Both the position numbers and the translations under genes were made by a program. This document shows positions 40,572 through 50,643 of a DNA stretch of 64,000 nt, piece after piece; the first letter of the stretch is position 1; the number at the start of each line of letters is the position of its first letter. This stretch comes from Acholoe squamosa (Eukaryota > Annelida > Polychaeta > Phyllodocida > Polynoidae), in contig OX439049.1 in NCBI GenBank assembly GCA_949317995.1, positions 1-64,000 of the forward strand. Reading direction: 5' to 3'. The notes under the pieces are model-generated. The model did no database searches and had not been told where the DNA came from. It saw only the letters and a list, made by a program, of their open reading frames with translations.

Positions 40572-41510
40572 TCATGACTTCTGATACCAAGGAACAACTT
40601 GGTCCCCTTCCTGTTCCACAGACGGTTTATTTTTACTCAAGGAGGAAACCTTTTTATCTCCTTTTTCTCCGTATCGTTGTTGGTTTTCCACCCAATTAAA
40701 CCAAGGATGCAGGAGAATATCTGTAACAGCTAAGCGTCTTTCTGGATCTTTGTGCAGCAAGCATTTTATTAAACAACGAGCCTGGGAACTTAGTCCATTT
40801 GGTATAGTGTATTTGCACAGTTTTATTTTTTGAAACAGCTTTTCTGTTTCTCGGGCAACAAAGGGATAAGTTCCCGTTAAGATGCAATATAAGATCACTC
40901 CCAAATGCCAAACACTTCCTGCTATTGGAGAAAACGAGCCTTTGCCCAAATACTCAGGAAAGACGTAGCAAAGTAACATACGTCTCTGTAATGCAGGGGT
41001 GTCGACGCTTAATTGACCACCTTCCAGTAAGTGTCCTAGGAGGTTTAGCTTTATTTCAGTTTGTGCATCGTTTGTAATAACACATTTGGTCAAAGCAAGA
41101 TTCCAAGGCACCATCCCGTTCTCATTAAGAGCACACACGGCCACAACGATCTGACAAAAAACACGGGCAGCATCAGCCTCCTTCAATCCAGATTTTTTCT
41201 CACGAAGAAAACTATGTAGAGTAGTGCTGTATTTCGGCACAAAAATTAAAGCACAGTTATGTCTTTTTACGATTTCAATGTCGATCATGTGCTCCTTTAC
41301 ATTTTGCCATTGTTCTGTGAATACCACATTGTTTGCAATGGGTAAAGCTTTGCACTGATATTCCTTTCCTGTGTTTATGTTAAAACAGTCGAATTCTTTG
41401 TAAGTCCCTTGTACAGTGACATTTAGTTTAGTCAGCACGTAATCCCCGATTTGTTCACCCACAGGAGGTGCACATATGTCTGTCTCTTCAGCACCTGGTT
41501 CCGTAGACAT
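40572..41510 (-). CDS. Tribbles-like pseudokinase B
   Basis: 312 residues from the ATG at 41510; a longer frame exists only with a TTG start. It is close to copy A throughout: IGDYVLTKL, TGKEYQCKALP (here the Lys equivalent to the kinase ATP-binding Lys is retained, whereas copy A has Arg), PWNLALTKC in place of HRD, LLGHLL in place of DFG, GSVWHLGVILYCILTGTYPF, and ILLHPWFNWVENQQRYG. The tail has DQVVP followed by WYQKS. Retention of the COP1-type motif in both copies implies selection on that interaction. Divergent from the BIR gene at 41747 over a 236 bp shared upstream region. Confidence 0.85.
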   Translation of the reverse strand: MSTEPGAEETDICAPPVGEQIGDYVLTKLNVTVQGTYKEFDCFNINTGKEYQCKALPIANNVVFTEQWQNVKEHMIDIEIVKRHNCALIFVPKYSTTLHSFLREKKSGLKEADAARVFCQIVVAVCALNENGMVPWNLALTKCVITNDAQTEIKLNLLGHLLEGGQLSVDTPALQRRMLLCYVFPEYLGKGSFSPIAGSVWHLGVILYCILTGTYPFVARETEKLFQKIKLCKYTIPNGLSSQARCLIKCLLHKDPERRLAVTDILLHPWFNWVENQQRYGEKGDKKVSSLSKNKPSVEQEGDQVVPWYQKS

Positions 41511-41746
41511 GATGGCTATGATGCACAAACACTGTTTAAGTGCTGTTTAGCTACCTTACTCCTCGAGCTTCAACACAGCACTGTCCCACAACACACCATG
41601 CGTTTGTGTCCCCTGCATGGGGAAGTGTCCGTATGGAGGTCAGGGACCACAGACCCTCTGCACATATAGTCTTTTGAGAAAGAGGTGCTCCTTTATAACT
41701 GATCGACATAACAGTAAAGCTACACTTAAATTTCAAGTCATACACG
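41511..41746. promoter_or_regulatory. Divergent promoter region, Tribbles B / BIR
   Basis: Shared 5' region. catatagtc (about 41661) and tttataact (about 41692) are TATA-like on the plus strand, ahead of the BIR gene. No clear minus-strand TATA was assigned. Confidence 0.4.
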
Positions 41747-42205
41747 ATGGCCCGGATCGACAAATTCAAGGATTTAATCTCAAGGCTAAAAACCTTCAAA
41801 GCAGAACAATGGAGGACACATAATTCGAAGGAGTTCACAGAAAAAGTTGCAATAAGTGGATTTTTTCAAACTAAAAACGATTACGAGATACAGTGTTACC
41901 AATGTGGAACTCTTGTACATACATATATTGAATTCAACAAGTACGACACAGCATGCTGGGAACATTTCATGCAAGCTCCTTTCTGTCCCTTGGCCGAGGC
42001 AGCCATAGATATGTCACGTCATCAAAAGCTGGGTTTTAAAAGGTTAATCACCCGTTTCAACAACCTACAGGAAGAAGTATACAGATTAAAGCTTAGCCGG
42101 CCAGTGTGTGCAAAAGGAGAAAAGTACAAGGACGAGGAGAAGGAAGAGGAGGAGGAGGAGGAGGAAATAATAGAAATACCGATGGCGTGTGCAGCTAAAA
42201 AGTAA
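41747..42205 (+). CDS. BIR-domain (IAP-like) protein 1
   Basis: 152 residues with one baculoviral IAP repeat: LKTFKAEQW near the start, ISGFFQTKNDYEIQCYQCG, then CWEHFMQAPFCPLAEA, giving the C-x2-C...H-x6-C zinc ligands. There is no RING finger. A helical segment and a Glu-rich tail (EEEEEEE) follow. Single-BIR proteins can block caspases or act like survivin in cell division; an anti-apoptotic role beside Bcl-2 is the likely one here. It is paralogous to the gene at 59697. AATAAA lies at 42235-42240. BIR proteins are a recurrent feature of mollusc herpesviruses. Confidence 0.88.
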   Translation: MARIDKFKDLISRLKTFKAEQWRTHNSKEFTEKVAISGFFQTKNDYEIQCYQCGTLVHTYIEFNKYDTACWEHFMQAPFCPLAEAAIDMSRHQKLGFKRLITRFNNLQEEVYRLKLSRPVCAKGEKYKDEEKEEEEEEEEIIEIPMACAAKK

Positions 42206-42483
42206 ACTTAAAAAACAACATTTCAATTATGAACAATAAAACATCATCTTAAACTCATTCCTGTTTGTTTAGTGGTTTATAACATACATATGCTATACGG
42301 TTGGTTCACATAGACCAGGCTATTGCTCTATATGCATACAAGATCAATGTACAGTAAATATGCAATATACTACACGCTGTTCAACATCATTTCTATTACA
42401 CATAGTATAATACCGTTTTTGAGAAAGCTTTAACATTGGTCCCTATGGAAAGAAGGTCAAATATTTGGCAAAACAGGCTGATT

Positions 42484-42539
42484 TACCATCGGGCAGCAAA
42501 AACAAAGTATAGTACATGTGTTCCGCTGCCCGATGGTAG
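42484..42539. repeat. Hairpin H1 (accatcgggcagc stem)
   Basis: taccatcgggcagc pairs with gctgcccgatggta across a loop of about 28 bp. Compared with the related hairpin at 50053, T-A pairs are replaced by C-G on both arms (covariation). Confidence 0.8.
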
Positions 42540-42985
42540 ATATCAAAAGACTTAAAAGTGAAACAAATGGAACTTTAAAGTACTTACCGGTTAAGTGCTT
42601 AAACACCAACCCGCCTGTTCCCACGGGCTTTTTTAGCCCACTTAAAAGGGTCTATATCTCCTTTTTCCTGTCCCCTCAGGATGTGTGTGGTGCACATATC
42701 CGCGGGCACTGACACATTCCTCTGTTAAATTATCAACCTGTGAAGCACGGGATAGCCACTTAGTGCCGCTAAAGTGTTGTAAAACACAAATCAATTAATC
42801 AAAACCGCCTGTTCCCATAGACTTTAGTGTTAAAACTGCTTTCTATAGGATAACTGTCCTATGTTATAAGGATGATAGCAGTGTACTAAAACATAATTTA
42901 GTTGACTGTAAATAAGGCGGCCCTTTGGTTACCATGGTCACTGCACCCACTGACCTTTTACCACTGTTACCATAGCAACAGCATT

Positions 42986-43235
42986 TTTACCCCCCGCGCT
43001 GCCCCTCCCCCTCTTGCAAACATGAATTGGGGGTCTTCCCACTGTAGTGTTGGCGTTTGCGTTTGCGTTTGCGTTTGCGTTTGCGGGTAGTAATTTATAT
43101 GGGGTATATATATATAAAAGGGATTTTATAAATTATCGAGCGCAAACGCAAACGCAAACGCAAACGCCAACACTACAGTGGGAAGACCCCCAATTCATGT
43201 TTGCAAGAGGGGGAGGGGCAGCGTGGGGGGTAAAG
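42986..43235. repeat. Iteron palindrome P5 (TTTGCG), centre inverted
   Basis: Same arms and hexamers as P1 and P3, with about six TTTGCG units on the left and five CGCAAA on the right. The AT-rich centre (ttatatggggtatatatata...aaattatcgag) is in the opposite orientation to P1 and P3. The left flank carries an X-box-like site at 42966-42979 (gttaccatagcaac), the right flank ends in cagggttagggttac. Confidence 0.9.
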
Positions 43236-43634
43236 ATAAATGCTATTGTACAATTAAAACGGGTGTAAGGGTGTAATACAGGGTTAGGGTTACACTTTCC
43301 CGTCCCCTGGAGTGTGTGTACTGACACATTGATTTATGAATTTTTTTAATGTAGTTCTCGCCGTGAAGATGAAAATGGCATAAAAACAGTTACACATTTA
43401 ATAATTACACTTTATTCAAATGTACAGTGAATGTAAATTATAATGTAGCCACTGACACATTGATCTATGAAATGCAAACACCGACACATTCATTTATAAA
43501 ATTGTGTAATGTAGTTCTCACCGTGAATATAACCTCGGGTATAGAAATGGCGTAGCTTAATAACCATGCCAACCACCATCATGTTACTTTAAAAACTCAA
43601 CAGGGAATATATCTCCACTTTCCCGTCCCCTCAA

Positions 43635-43635
<1 letters not shown>

Positions 43636-43672
<37 letters not shown>
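43636..43672. repeat. GT microsatellite
   Basis: A tgtgtg run of roughly 17 units at the recurrent GT-rich site of the 160 bp repeat; other expansions are at about 44598 and 47985, while most copies have only three to five units. Confidence 0.8.
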
Positions 43673-43792
43673 CGACACATTCATCTATGAAATTGTGTAA
43701 TGTAGTTCTTGCCGTGAATATGACCTTAGGTATATAAATGGTGTAACTTAACAAATTACTTGGGAAACCCCAAAATCCCCATAAACATAGCC

Positions 43793-43847
43793 TAACACAG
43801 GGTAGCGGGACACTTATGCTTTGTTTTGTTCCGCTACCCTGTGTTGA
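43793..43847. repeat. Hairpin H2 (cacagggtagcgg stem)
   Basis: taacacagggtagcgg pairs with ccgctaccctgtgttg. It is followed by the conserved tail ttggctgttttgcc...ccatagggaccaatgtt. Confidence 0.85.
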
Positions 43848-44184
43848 TTTTGGCTGTTTTGCCAAATATTTGACCTACTTTCCATAGGGACCAATGTTAA
43901 AGCACTCCCCAAAACGACATCACCCTATGTAGAGTGAAAGAAATATAAACCATGAAAGAGTTATATCGCATATTCACAGTGCTAAAGTTGCTTGAAGTAA
44001 AATAATTCTGGTTGTCATGGTTACACAAACACTCTTTCTGATTGGTTAAGCTAAAGTTTAAGTAGGACAGTGCTGGTTGCCATGGTGATGAAGTTATTAC
44101 ATGCTTTACCTACACATGCATGTTGTTCAAGGTTAGCCAAGTGCAAATTACTGGGAACAACCCAAAACCCCCATAGACACAGCC

Positions 44185-44239
44185 TAACACAGGGCAGCGG
44201 AACACTTATACTACAATTTGTTCCGCTGCCCTGTGTTGA
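44185..44239. repeat. Hairpin H3 (cacagggcagcgg stem)
   Basis: Same element as H2 with a paired change: cagggCagcgg opposite ccgctGccctg, so base pairing is preserved. Confidence 0.85.
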
Positions 44240-45374
44240 ATTTGGCTGTTTTGCCCAATATTTAACCTACTTTCCATAGGAACCAATGTTAAAGCACTCC
44301 CCAAAACAACATCACCCTATGTAAAGTAAAAGAAATGTAAACCATGAAAGAGTATGTCACGTATTCACAGTGTACTTGGGTTGTGCTATGTTGGTTGGAG
44401 TAAATTAATGTTGGTTGTAATGGTGAGGGCCTTATGTTCACTGACACATTGATCTATGAAATTGTGTAATGTAGTTCTCTCACCGTGAATATGACCTTAG
44501 GTATATAAATGGTGTAGCTTAATAACCATGCCAACCACCGTCATGTTACTTTTAAAACTCAACAGGGAATATATCTCCACTTTCCCGTCCCCTCAAATGT
44601 GTGTGTGTGTGTGTGTGCCAACGCATTAATCTATAAAATCATGTAGCTCTCATTTTGCCAAATATGTCACCTACTTTCCATAGGGACCAATGTTAAAGGG
44701 ATATAGTTAAGCAGAGAATGAACAGGATAAGTTTACGAATGTAATTACGAGCTGGAGTATCGTGTGACACAGTTACCAGAGTTTGGGGTGGGGGCAGCAA
44801 ATGGGACCTGTCTAACCTGTCAGCACCTCCGGGGTCAAGGGTCAAACCAGACATTGAAACTGTTAGAATTAAAATTTGAGGATCAAAACAAACAACTGTC
44901 ATCTCTTTATATGCAATATACTAGCATGACACTTTCTTCATTTTATATGAGTCATTAGTATATTGGTCGATGCATTGAAATGTGTGAAAATGGCATGTTC
45001 ATTTATGTTCTATAAAGAGTAATTTAGCTATTACTAGACACCCTTTCTCCTAAGCCTCACATCCACAGTGTACACAGATATGTGAGGCTGTCACTGGGTA
45101 ATCAATCAGATTTGCTCACCCTGTGGTTCTGGCGGTGGTGTACAACCAAACTGAGCATGAGTATATCCCTTTAAAGCACTCCCCAAAATTACATCACCCT
45201 ATCTAGAGTAAAAGAAATACAGACCATAAAGAGTATGTCACATATTTACAGTGCTGAAGTTGGTTGGAGTAAATTAATGTTGGTTGTCATGGTTACACAG
45301 ACACTCTTTCTGATTGGTTAAGCTAAACTTTAAGTAGGACAGTGCTGGTTGCCATGGTGATAAAGTTATTCCTC

Positions 45375-45580
45375 CTGCAAACATGACATTGGGACTCTTC
45401 AACTTGGCTGGTCCTGGTCCTGGTCCTGGTCCTGGTCCTGGTCCTGATTTTTTCATACAGTTTCTATTGTAAAATCTTATTTTAAGTAAAAGAGTCTATG
45501 TAAATATCAGGACCAGGACCAGGACCAGGACCAGGACCAGGACCAGCCAAGTGGAAAAGCCCCGATGTCATGTTTGCAGA
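45375..45580. repeat. Iteron palindrome P6 (TCCTGG hexamers)
   Basis: Arms ctgcaaacatgacattggga and complement, then acttggctgg. About six TCCTGG units at 45409-45446 and six CAGGAC units at 45509-45546 flank an AT-rich centre of about 60 bp. No Rep gene or relic was recognised near it. The architecture is the same as P1-P5 but the hexamer is unrelated. Confidence 0.9.
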
Positions 45581-45661
45581 CTTAATTTATGTATATAGGG
45601 CAGCTTGACCTACATCCGGGCATTTTTGCTGCTTAACTTATAAGTATACCTGTACAGGAAT

Positions 45662-46350
45662 ATATCTCCACTTTCCCGTCCCCTCAATTGTGTGTGTGTG
45701 CCGACGCATCAATCTATGAAATTTTTTAATGTAGTTCTTGCCGTGAATATAACCTTAGGTATATAAATGGTGTAACTTAATAACCATGGCAACCAGCATT
45801 ATCTTACTTCAAGTAGCTTAACACATACACACGCACACATACTTTAATTGGTCAAGCTGCATTATGGTACCCCCAAAAGAACACCAAAAGCACCTTATTT
45901 GGTTACCTTACTACACAATTAGCCTAACACAGGGTAGCGGAACACTTATACTACAACTTGTTCCGCTACCCTGTGTTGAATTTGGCTGTTTTGCCAGATA
46001 TTTGACCTACTTTCCATAGGGACCAATGTTAAAGCACTCCCCAAAATGACATCACCCTATGTAAAGTAAAAGAAATATAGACCATGAAAGAGTATATCGC
46101 ATATTCACAGTGCTGAAGTTGCTTGGAGTAAAATAATTCTGGTTGTCATGGTTACACAAACACTCTTTCCGATTGGTCAAGCTAAACTTTAAGTAGGACA
46201 GTGCTGGTTGCCATGGTGATGAAGTTATTACATGCTTTACCTACACATTCATGTTGTTCAAGGTTTATTAAGTACATGGAACTTTCCGGAACCTTTTATA
46301 AGATTTACCAAAACCTTCCACACATAGTGTGTTGCTATTGTGTGGTGGGC
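45662..46350. repeat. Segmental duplication copy 1
   Basis: About 690 bp repeated at 47160-47848 with a constant offset of 1,498 and very few differences (for example aaaatgacatc versus aaaacgacatc), and again at about 48480-49165 with more differences. It contains one hairpin H and parts of the 160 bp repeat. Confidence 0.85.
45925..45979. repeat. Hairpin H4
   Basis: Stem cacagggtagcggaaca / tgttccgctaccctgtg inside segmental duplication copy 1. Confidence 0.85.
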
Positions 46351-46379
46351 TATTTGTATTGAGCAGCTAAGTATATGCA

Positions 46380-47300
46380 ACGTGATTTAGGCACCTCCAC
46401 ATTGATCTATGAAATTGTGTAGTTCTCGCACATGAATATGACCTCAGGTTTAGAAATGGCGTAGCTTAAAAAAAAAAAAAAAAAAAACCATGGCAACCAG
46501 CATTATCTTACTTCAAACTCAACAGGGTCTGTTTCTCCTGTTTTTTTGTCCCTTGTGTGTGTGCACTGACGCATCGATTTATGAAATCATGTAGTTCTCG
46601 CCGTGAATGTGACCTTAGGTATAGAAATTGCCTAAATTAATAACCATGGCAACAAACATTATTTCACTTTGAGCAGCTGAGTATGTGCAACGTGATTTAG
46701 GCACCTCCACATTGATCTATGAAATCATGTAATGTAGTTCTCGCACATGAATATGACCTCAGGTATAGAAATGGCGTAGCTTAAAAAACCATGGCAACCA
46801 GCATTATCTTACTTTAAAAACTCAACAGGGAATATATCTCCACTTTCCAGTCCCCTCAAATGTGTTTGTGTACCGACGCATTGATCTATAAAATTGTGTA
46901 GTTCTCGCCATGAATATAACCTCGGGAATAGAAATGGCGTAGCTTAAAAAACCATGCCAACCACCGTGATGTAACTTTAAAAACTCAACAGGGAATATAT
47001 CTCCACTTTCCCGTCCCCTCAAATGTGTGTGTGTACCGACGCATCGATTTATGAAATTGTGTAGTTCTCGCCGTGAATATGACCTCAGGTATATAAATGG
47101 CGTAGCTTAAAAAACCATGCCAACCACCATCATGTTACTTTAAAAACTCAACAGGAAATATATCTCCACTTTCCCGTCCCCTCAAATGTGTGTGTGTGCC
47201 GACGCATCAATCTATGAAATTTTTTAATGTAGTTCTTGCCGTGAATATAACCTTAGGTATATAAATGGTGTAACTTAATAACCATGGCAACCAGCATTAT
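46380..47300. repeat. Tandem block of the ~160 bp repeat
   Basis: Successive copies of ctcaacaggg..atatctcc at about 46820, 46986 and 47148 give spacings of 166 and 162 bp. A poly(A) run of about 20 is present near 46468. Confidence 0.8.
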
Positions 47301-47848
47301 CTTACTTCAAGTAGCTTAACACATACACACGCACACATACTTTAATTGGTCAAGCTGCATTATGGTACCCCCAAAAGAACACCAAAAGCACCTTATTTGG
47401 TTACCTTACTACACAATTAGCCTAACACAGGGTAGCGGAACACTTATACTACAACTTGTTCCGCTACCCTGTGTTGAATTTGGCTGTTTTGCCAGATATT
47501 TGACCTACTTTCCATAGGGACCAATGTTAAAGCACTCCCCAAAACGACATCACCCTATGTAAAGTAAAAGAAATATAGACCATGAAAGAGTATATCGCAT
47601 ATTCACAGTGCTGAAGTTGCTTGGAGTAAAATAATTCTGGTTGTCATGGTTACACAAACACTCTTTCCGATTGGTCAAGCTAAACTTTAAGTAGGACAGT
47701 GCTGGTTGCCATGGTGATGAAGTTATTACATGCTTTACCTACACATTCATGTTGTTCAAGGTTTATTAAGTACATGGAACTTTCCGGAACCTTTTATAAG
47801 ATTTACCAAAACCTTCCACACATAGTGTGTTGCTATTGTGTGGTGGCC
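47160..47848. repeat. Segmental duplication copy 2
   Basis: Nearly identical to 45662-46350. The near-identity implies a recent duplication or gene conversion. Confidence 0.85.
47423..47477. repeat. Hairpin H5
   Basis: Same stem as H4, inside segmental duplication copy 2. Confidence 0.85.
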
Positions 47849-47984
47849 TATGAAATAATGTAGTTCTCGCCGTGAATATGACCTTAGGTATATAAATGGC
47901 GTAGCTTAAAAAACCATGCCAACCACCGTCATTTTACTTTAAATACTCAACAGGGAATATATCTCCACGTTCCCGTCCCCTCAA

Positions 47985-48022
<38 letters not shown>

Positions 48023-48479
48023 CGCCGCATTGATCTATGAAATTGTGTAATGTAGTTCTCGCCGTGGATATGACCTTAGGTATAGAAATGGCGTAGCTTA
48101 ATAACCATGCCAACCAGCATTATCTTACTTTAAAAACTCAACAGGGAATATATCTCCACTTTCCAGTCCCCTCAAATGTGTTTGTGTACTGACGCATTAA
48201 TCTATGAAATCATGTAGTTCTCACCGTGAATGTGACCTCAGGTATATAAATGGCGTAGCTTAATAACCATGCCAACCAGCATTATCTTACTCTAAAAACT
48301 CAACAGGGAATACATCTTCACTTTCCCGTCCCCTCAAAAGTGTGTGTGTACCGACGCATCGATCTATGAAATCGTGTAGTTCTCGCCGTGAATATGACCT
48401 CAGGTATATAAATGGCGTAGCTTAAAAACCATGCCAACCACCATCATGTTACTTTAAAAACTCAACAGAAAATATATCT

Positions 48480-49165
48480 CCACTTTCCCGTCCCCTCAAA
48501 TGTGTGTGTGTGCCGACGCATCGATCTATGAAATTTTTTAATGTAGTTCTTGCCGTGAATATAACCTTAGGTATATAAATGGTGTAACTTAATAACCATG
48601 GCAACCAGCATTATCTTACTTCAAGTAGCTTAACACGTACACACGCACACATACTTTAATTGGTCAAGCTGCATTATGGTACCCGCAAAAGAACCCCAAA
48701 AGCACCCTATTTGGTTACCTTACTACACAATTAGCCTAACACAGGGTAGCGGAACACTTATACTACAACTTGTTCCGCTACCCTGTGTTGAATTTGGCTG
48801 TTTTGCCAGATATTTGACCTACTTTCCATAGGGACCAATGTTAAAGCACTCCCCAAAACGACATCACCCTATGTAAAGTAAAAGAAATATAGACCATGAA
48901 AGAGTATATCGCATATTCACAGTGCTGAAGTTGCTTGGAGTAAAATAATTCTGGTTGTCATGGTTACACAAACACTCTTTCTGATTGGTCAAGCTAAACT
49001 TTAAGTAGGACAGTGCTGGTTGCCATGGTGATGAAGTTATCCTAGGCAGCCTAACACTACTTTGGTATGGTTTCAGTGAAAGTTTATTAAGTACATGGAA
49101 CTTTCCGGAACCTTTTATAAGATTTACCAGAACCTTCTACACATAGTGTGTTGCTATTGTGCGGT
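48480..49165. repeat. Segmental duplication copy 3
   Basis: Third copy, offset about 1,314 from copy 2, with scattered substitutions and a different junction near 49040 (cctaggcagcctaacac inserted before gtttattaagtacatgg). Confidence 0.75.
48737..48791. repeat. Hairpin H6
   Basis: Same stem as H4, inside segmental duplication copy 3. Confidence 0.85.
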
Positions 49166-49199
49166 GGGCTATTTGTATTAAGCAGCTAAGTATGTGCAA

Positions 49200-49915
49200 C
49201 GTGATCTAGGCACCTCCACACCTCCACATTGATCTATGAAATTGTGTAGTTCTCGCCATAAATATGACCTCAGGTATATAAATGGTGTAGCTTAATAACC
49301 ATGCAAACCACCGTCATGTTACTTTAAAAACTCAACAGGGAATATATCTCCACTTTCCCGTCCCCTCAAATGTGTGTGTACCGACGCATTAATCTATGAA
49401 ATCATGTAGTTTTCGCCATGAATATGACCTCAGGTATAGAAATGGCGTAGCTTAATAACCATGGCAACCAGCATTATGTTACTTTAAAAACTCAACAGGG
49501 AATGTATTTCCACTTTTCCGTCCCCTCAAATGTGTGTGTGTACCGATGCATTGATCTATGAACTCGTGTAATGTAGTTCTCGCCGTGAATATGACCTCGG
49601 GAATAAAAAATGGCGTACCTTAATAACCATGGCAACCAGCATTATCTTACTTTGTGTACCGACACATTGATCTATGAAATCATGTAGTTCTCGCCGTGGA
49701 TATGACCTTACGTATAGAAATGGTGTAACTTAATAACCATGGCAACCAACATTATTTCACTTTGAGCAGCTGAGTATATGCAACGTGATTTAGGCACCTC
49801 CACATCGATCTATGAAATTGTGTAATGTAGTTCTCGCCGTGAATATGACCTCAGGTATATAAATGGCGTAACTTAATAACCATGGCAACCAGCAATATCT
49901 TACTTCAAGTAGCTT
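49200..49915. repeat. Second block of the ~160 bp repeat
   Basis: Further copies of the 160 bp unit, several truncated, each with atgacctca.gtatataaatgg and accatg.caacca. Confidence 0.75.
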
Positions 49916-50052
49916 AACACGTTGAATATGCGATATACCACACACTGTTCTACATTATTTCTACTACACATAGTATGATACCGTTTTTTGAGAGAGCTTT
50001 AATAGTGGTCCCTATGGAAAGTAGGTCAAATATCTGGGAAAACAGGCCAATT

Positions 50053-50107
50053 TACCATCGGGTAGCGGAACAAAGTACAGTACATCTGTTCCGCTACCCG
50101 ATGGTAG
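50053..50107. repeat. Hairpin H7 (accatcgggtagcgg stem)
   Basis: taccatcgggtagcggaaca pairs with tgttccgctacccgatggta. This is the second subfamily, shared with H1. Confidence 0.85.
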
Positions 50108-50370
50108 ATTTTAAAAGACTTAAAAGTGAAACAAATTGAACTTTAAAGTACTTTGTGGTTAAGTGCTTAAACACCTATATTAGGTGGTGTGTTGCTACCC
50201 GATGGTAAGCAGGTTCCAATGCAAAATGTAAGAAGTGAAACAGATTACGTCTATTTGGTAAACTTTGCTAAACTTATATTCACCTACACACATACTAGTC
50301 TTAGTTAACAAGTTTATTCCACTAATTAAACAGATATGCTACTTAATAGCTGGTAAAACAAACTAATTTA

Positions 50371-50550
50371 CCATTGAGTAGTAGGACAAGTTATAGTTTA
50401 AGTGTCCCGCTACTTAATGGTAGGCTTTTCTTAAAAGACCTTTAATATTGAAGTCTATTGGGAAGGTGGGTTAAAGATATTGTAGAATAGGCCAATTTAC
50501 CATCCTTTAGTAATACACCTTATATAAAGTGTGTTGCTACTGGATGGTAA
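50371..50550. repeat. Two degenerate hairpins
   Basis: taccattgagtagtagg / tcccgctacttaatggta (50371-50424) and taccatcctttagtaatac / gtgttgctactggatggta (50498-50549). The stems are imperfect but recognisably the same family, apparently decaying. Confidence 0.65.
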
Positions 50551-50643
50551 GCTTCATTTATAGTAAAGTGAATGGCTTAGTACTATAACGTACAACATTA
50601 ATTCACAAACAAACATAAAATAATTATTTTTTAAAGTTGTTTG

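Larger units (their letters stand above)
42206..50643. repeat. Large non-coding repeat region
   Basis: About 8.4 kb without supported genes. It is built from a dispersed repeat of about 160-166 bp (core: cattgatctatgaaat, gtagttctcgccgtgaatat, taaccatggcaaccagc, ctcaacagggaatatatctcc), hairpin elements with gtagcggaaca stems, two iteron palindromes (42986, 45375), GT microsatellites and larger segmental duplications. The same units reappear at 53.9-55.7 kb. Short frames here are chance products of the repeats. It could hold origins, packaging or recombination sites, or simply accumulated mobile units. Confidence 0.85.

Noticed and set aside
4500-43250. Left and internal copies as a true herpes-type inverted genome repeat
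   Set aside because: Segments matching 42540-42660 and 42865-43235 are inverted at 4505-4640 and 4646-5020 but in a non-colinear order, so they are dispersed units, not one long inverted repeat.
43636-43672. GT run as Z-DNA or regulatory switch
   Set aside because: Length varies among copies of the same repeat as expected of a simple microsatellite; no other support.
42902-49915. Many short frames in the repeat region
   Set aside because: They consist of repeat units, GT runs or palindrome sequence, and equivalent frames appear in each copy only because the DNA is repeated.
42484-50107. CRISPR array
   Set aside because: The regularly recurring hairpins are hundreds of bases apart with related, not unique, intervening sequence, and the context is eukaryotic.
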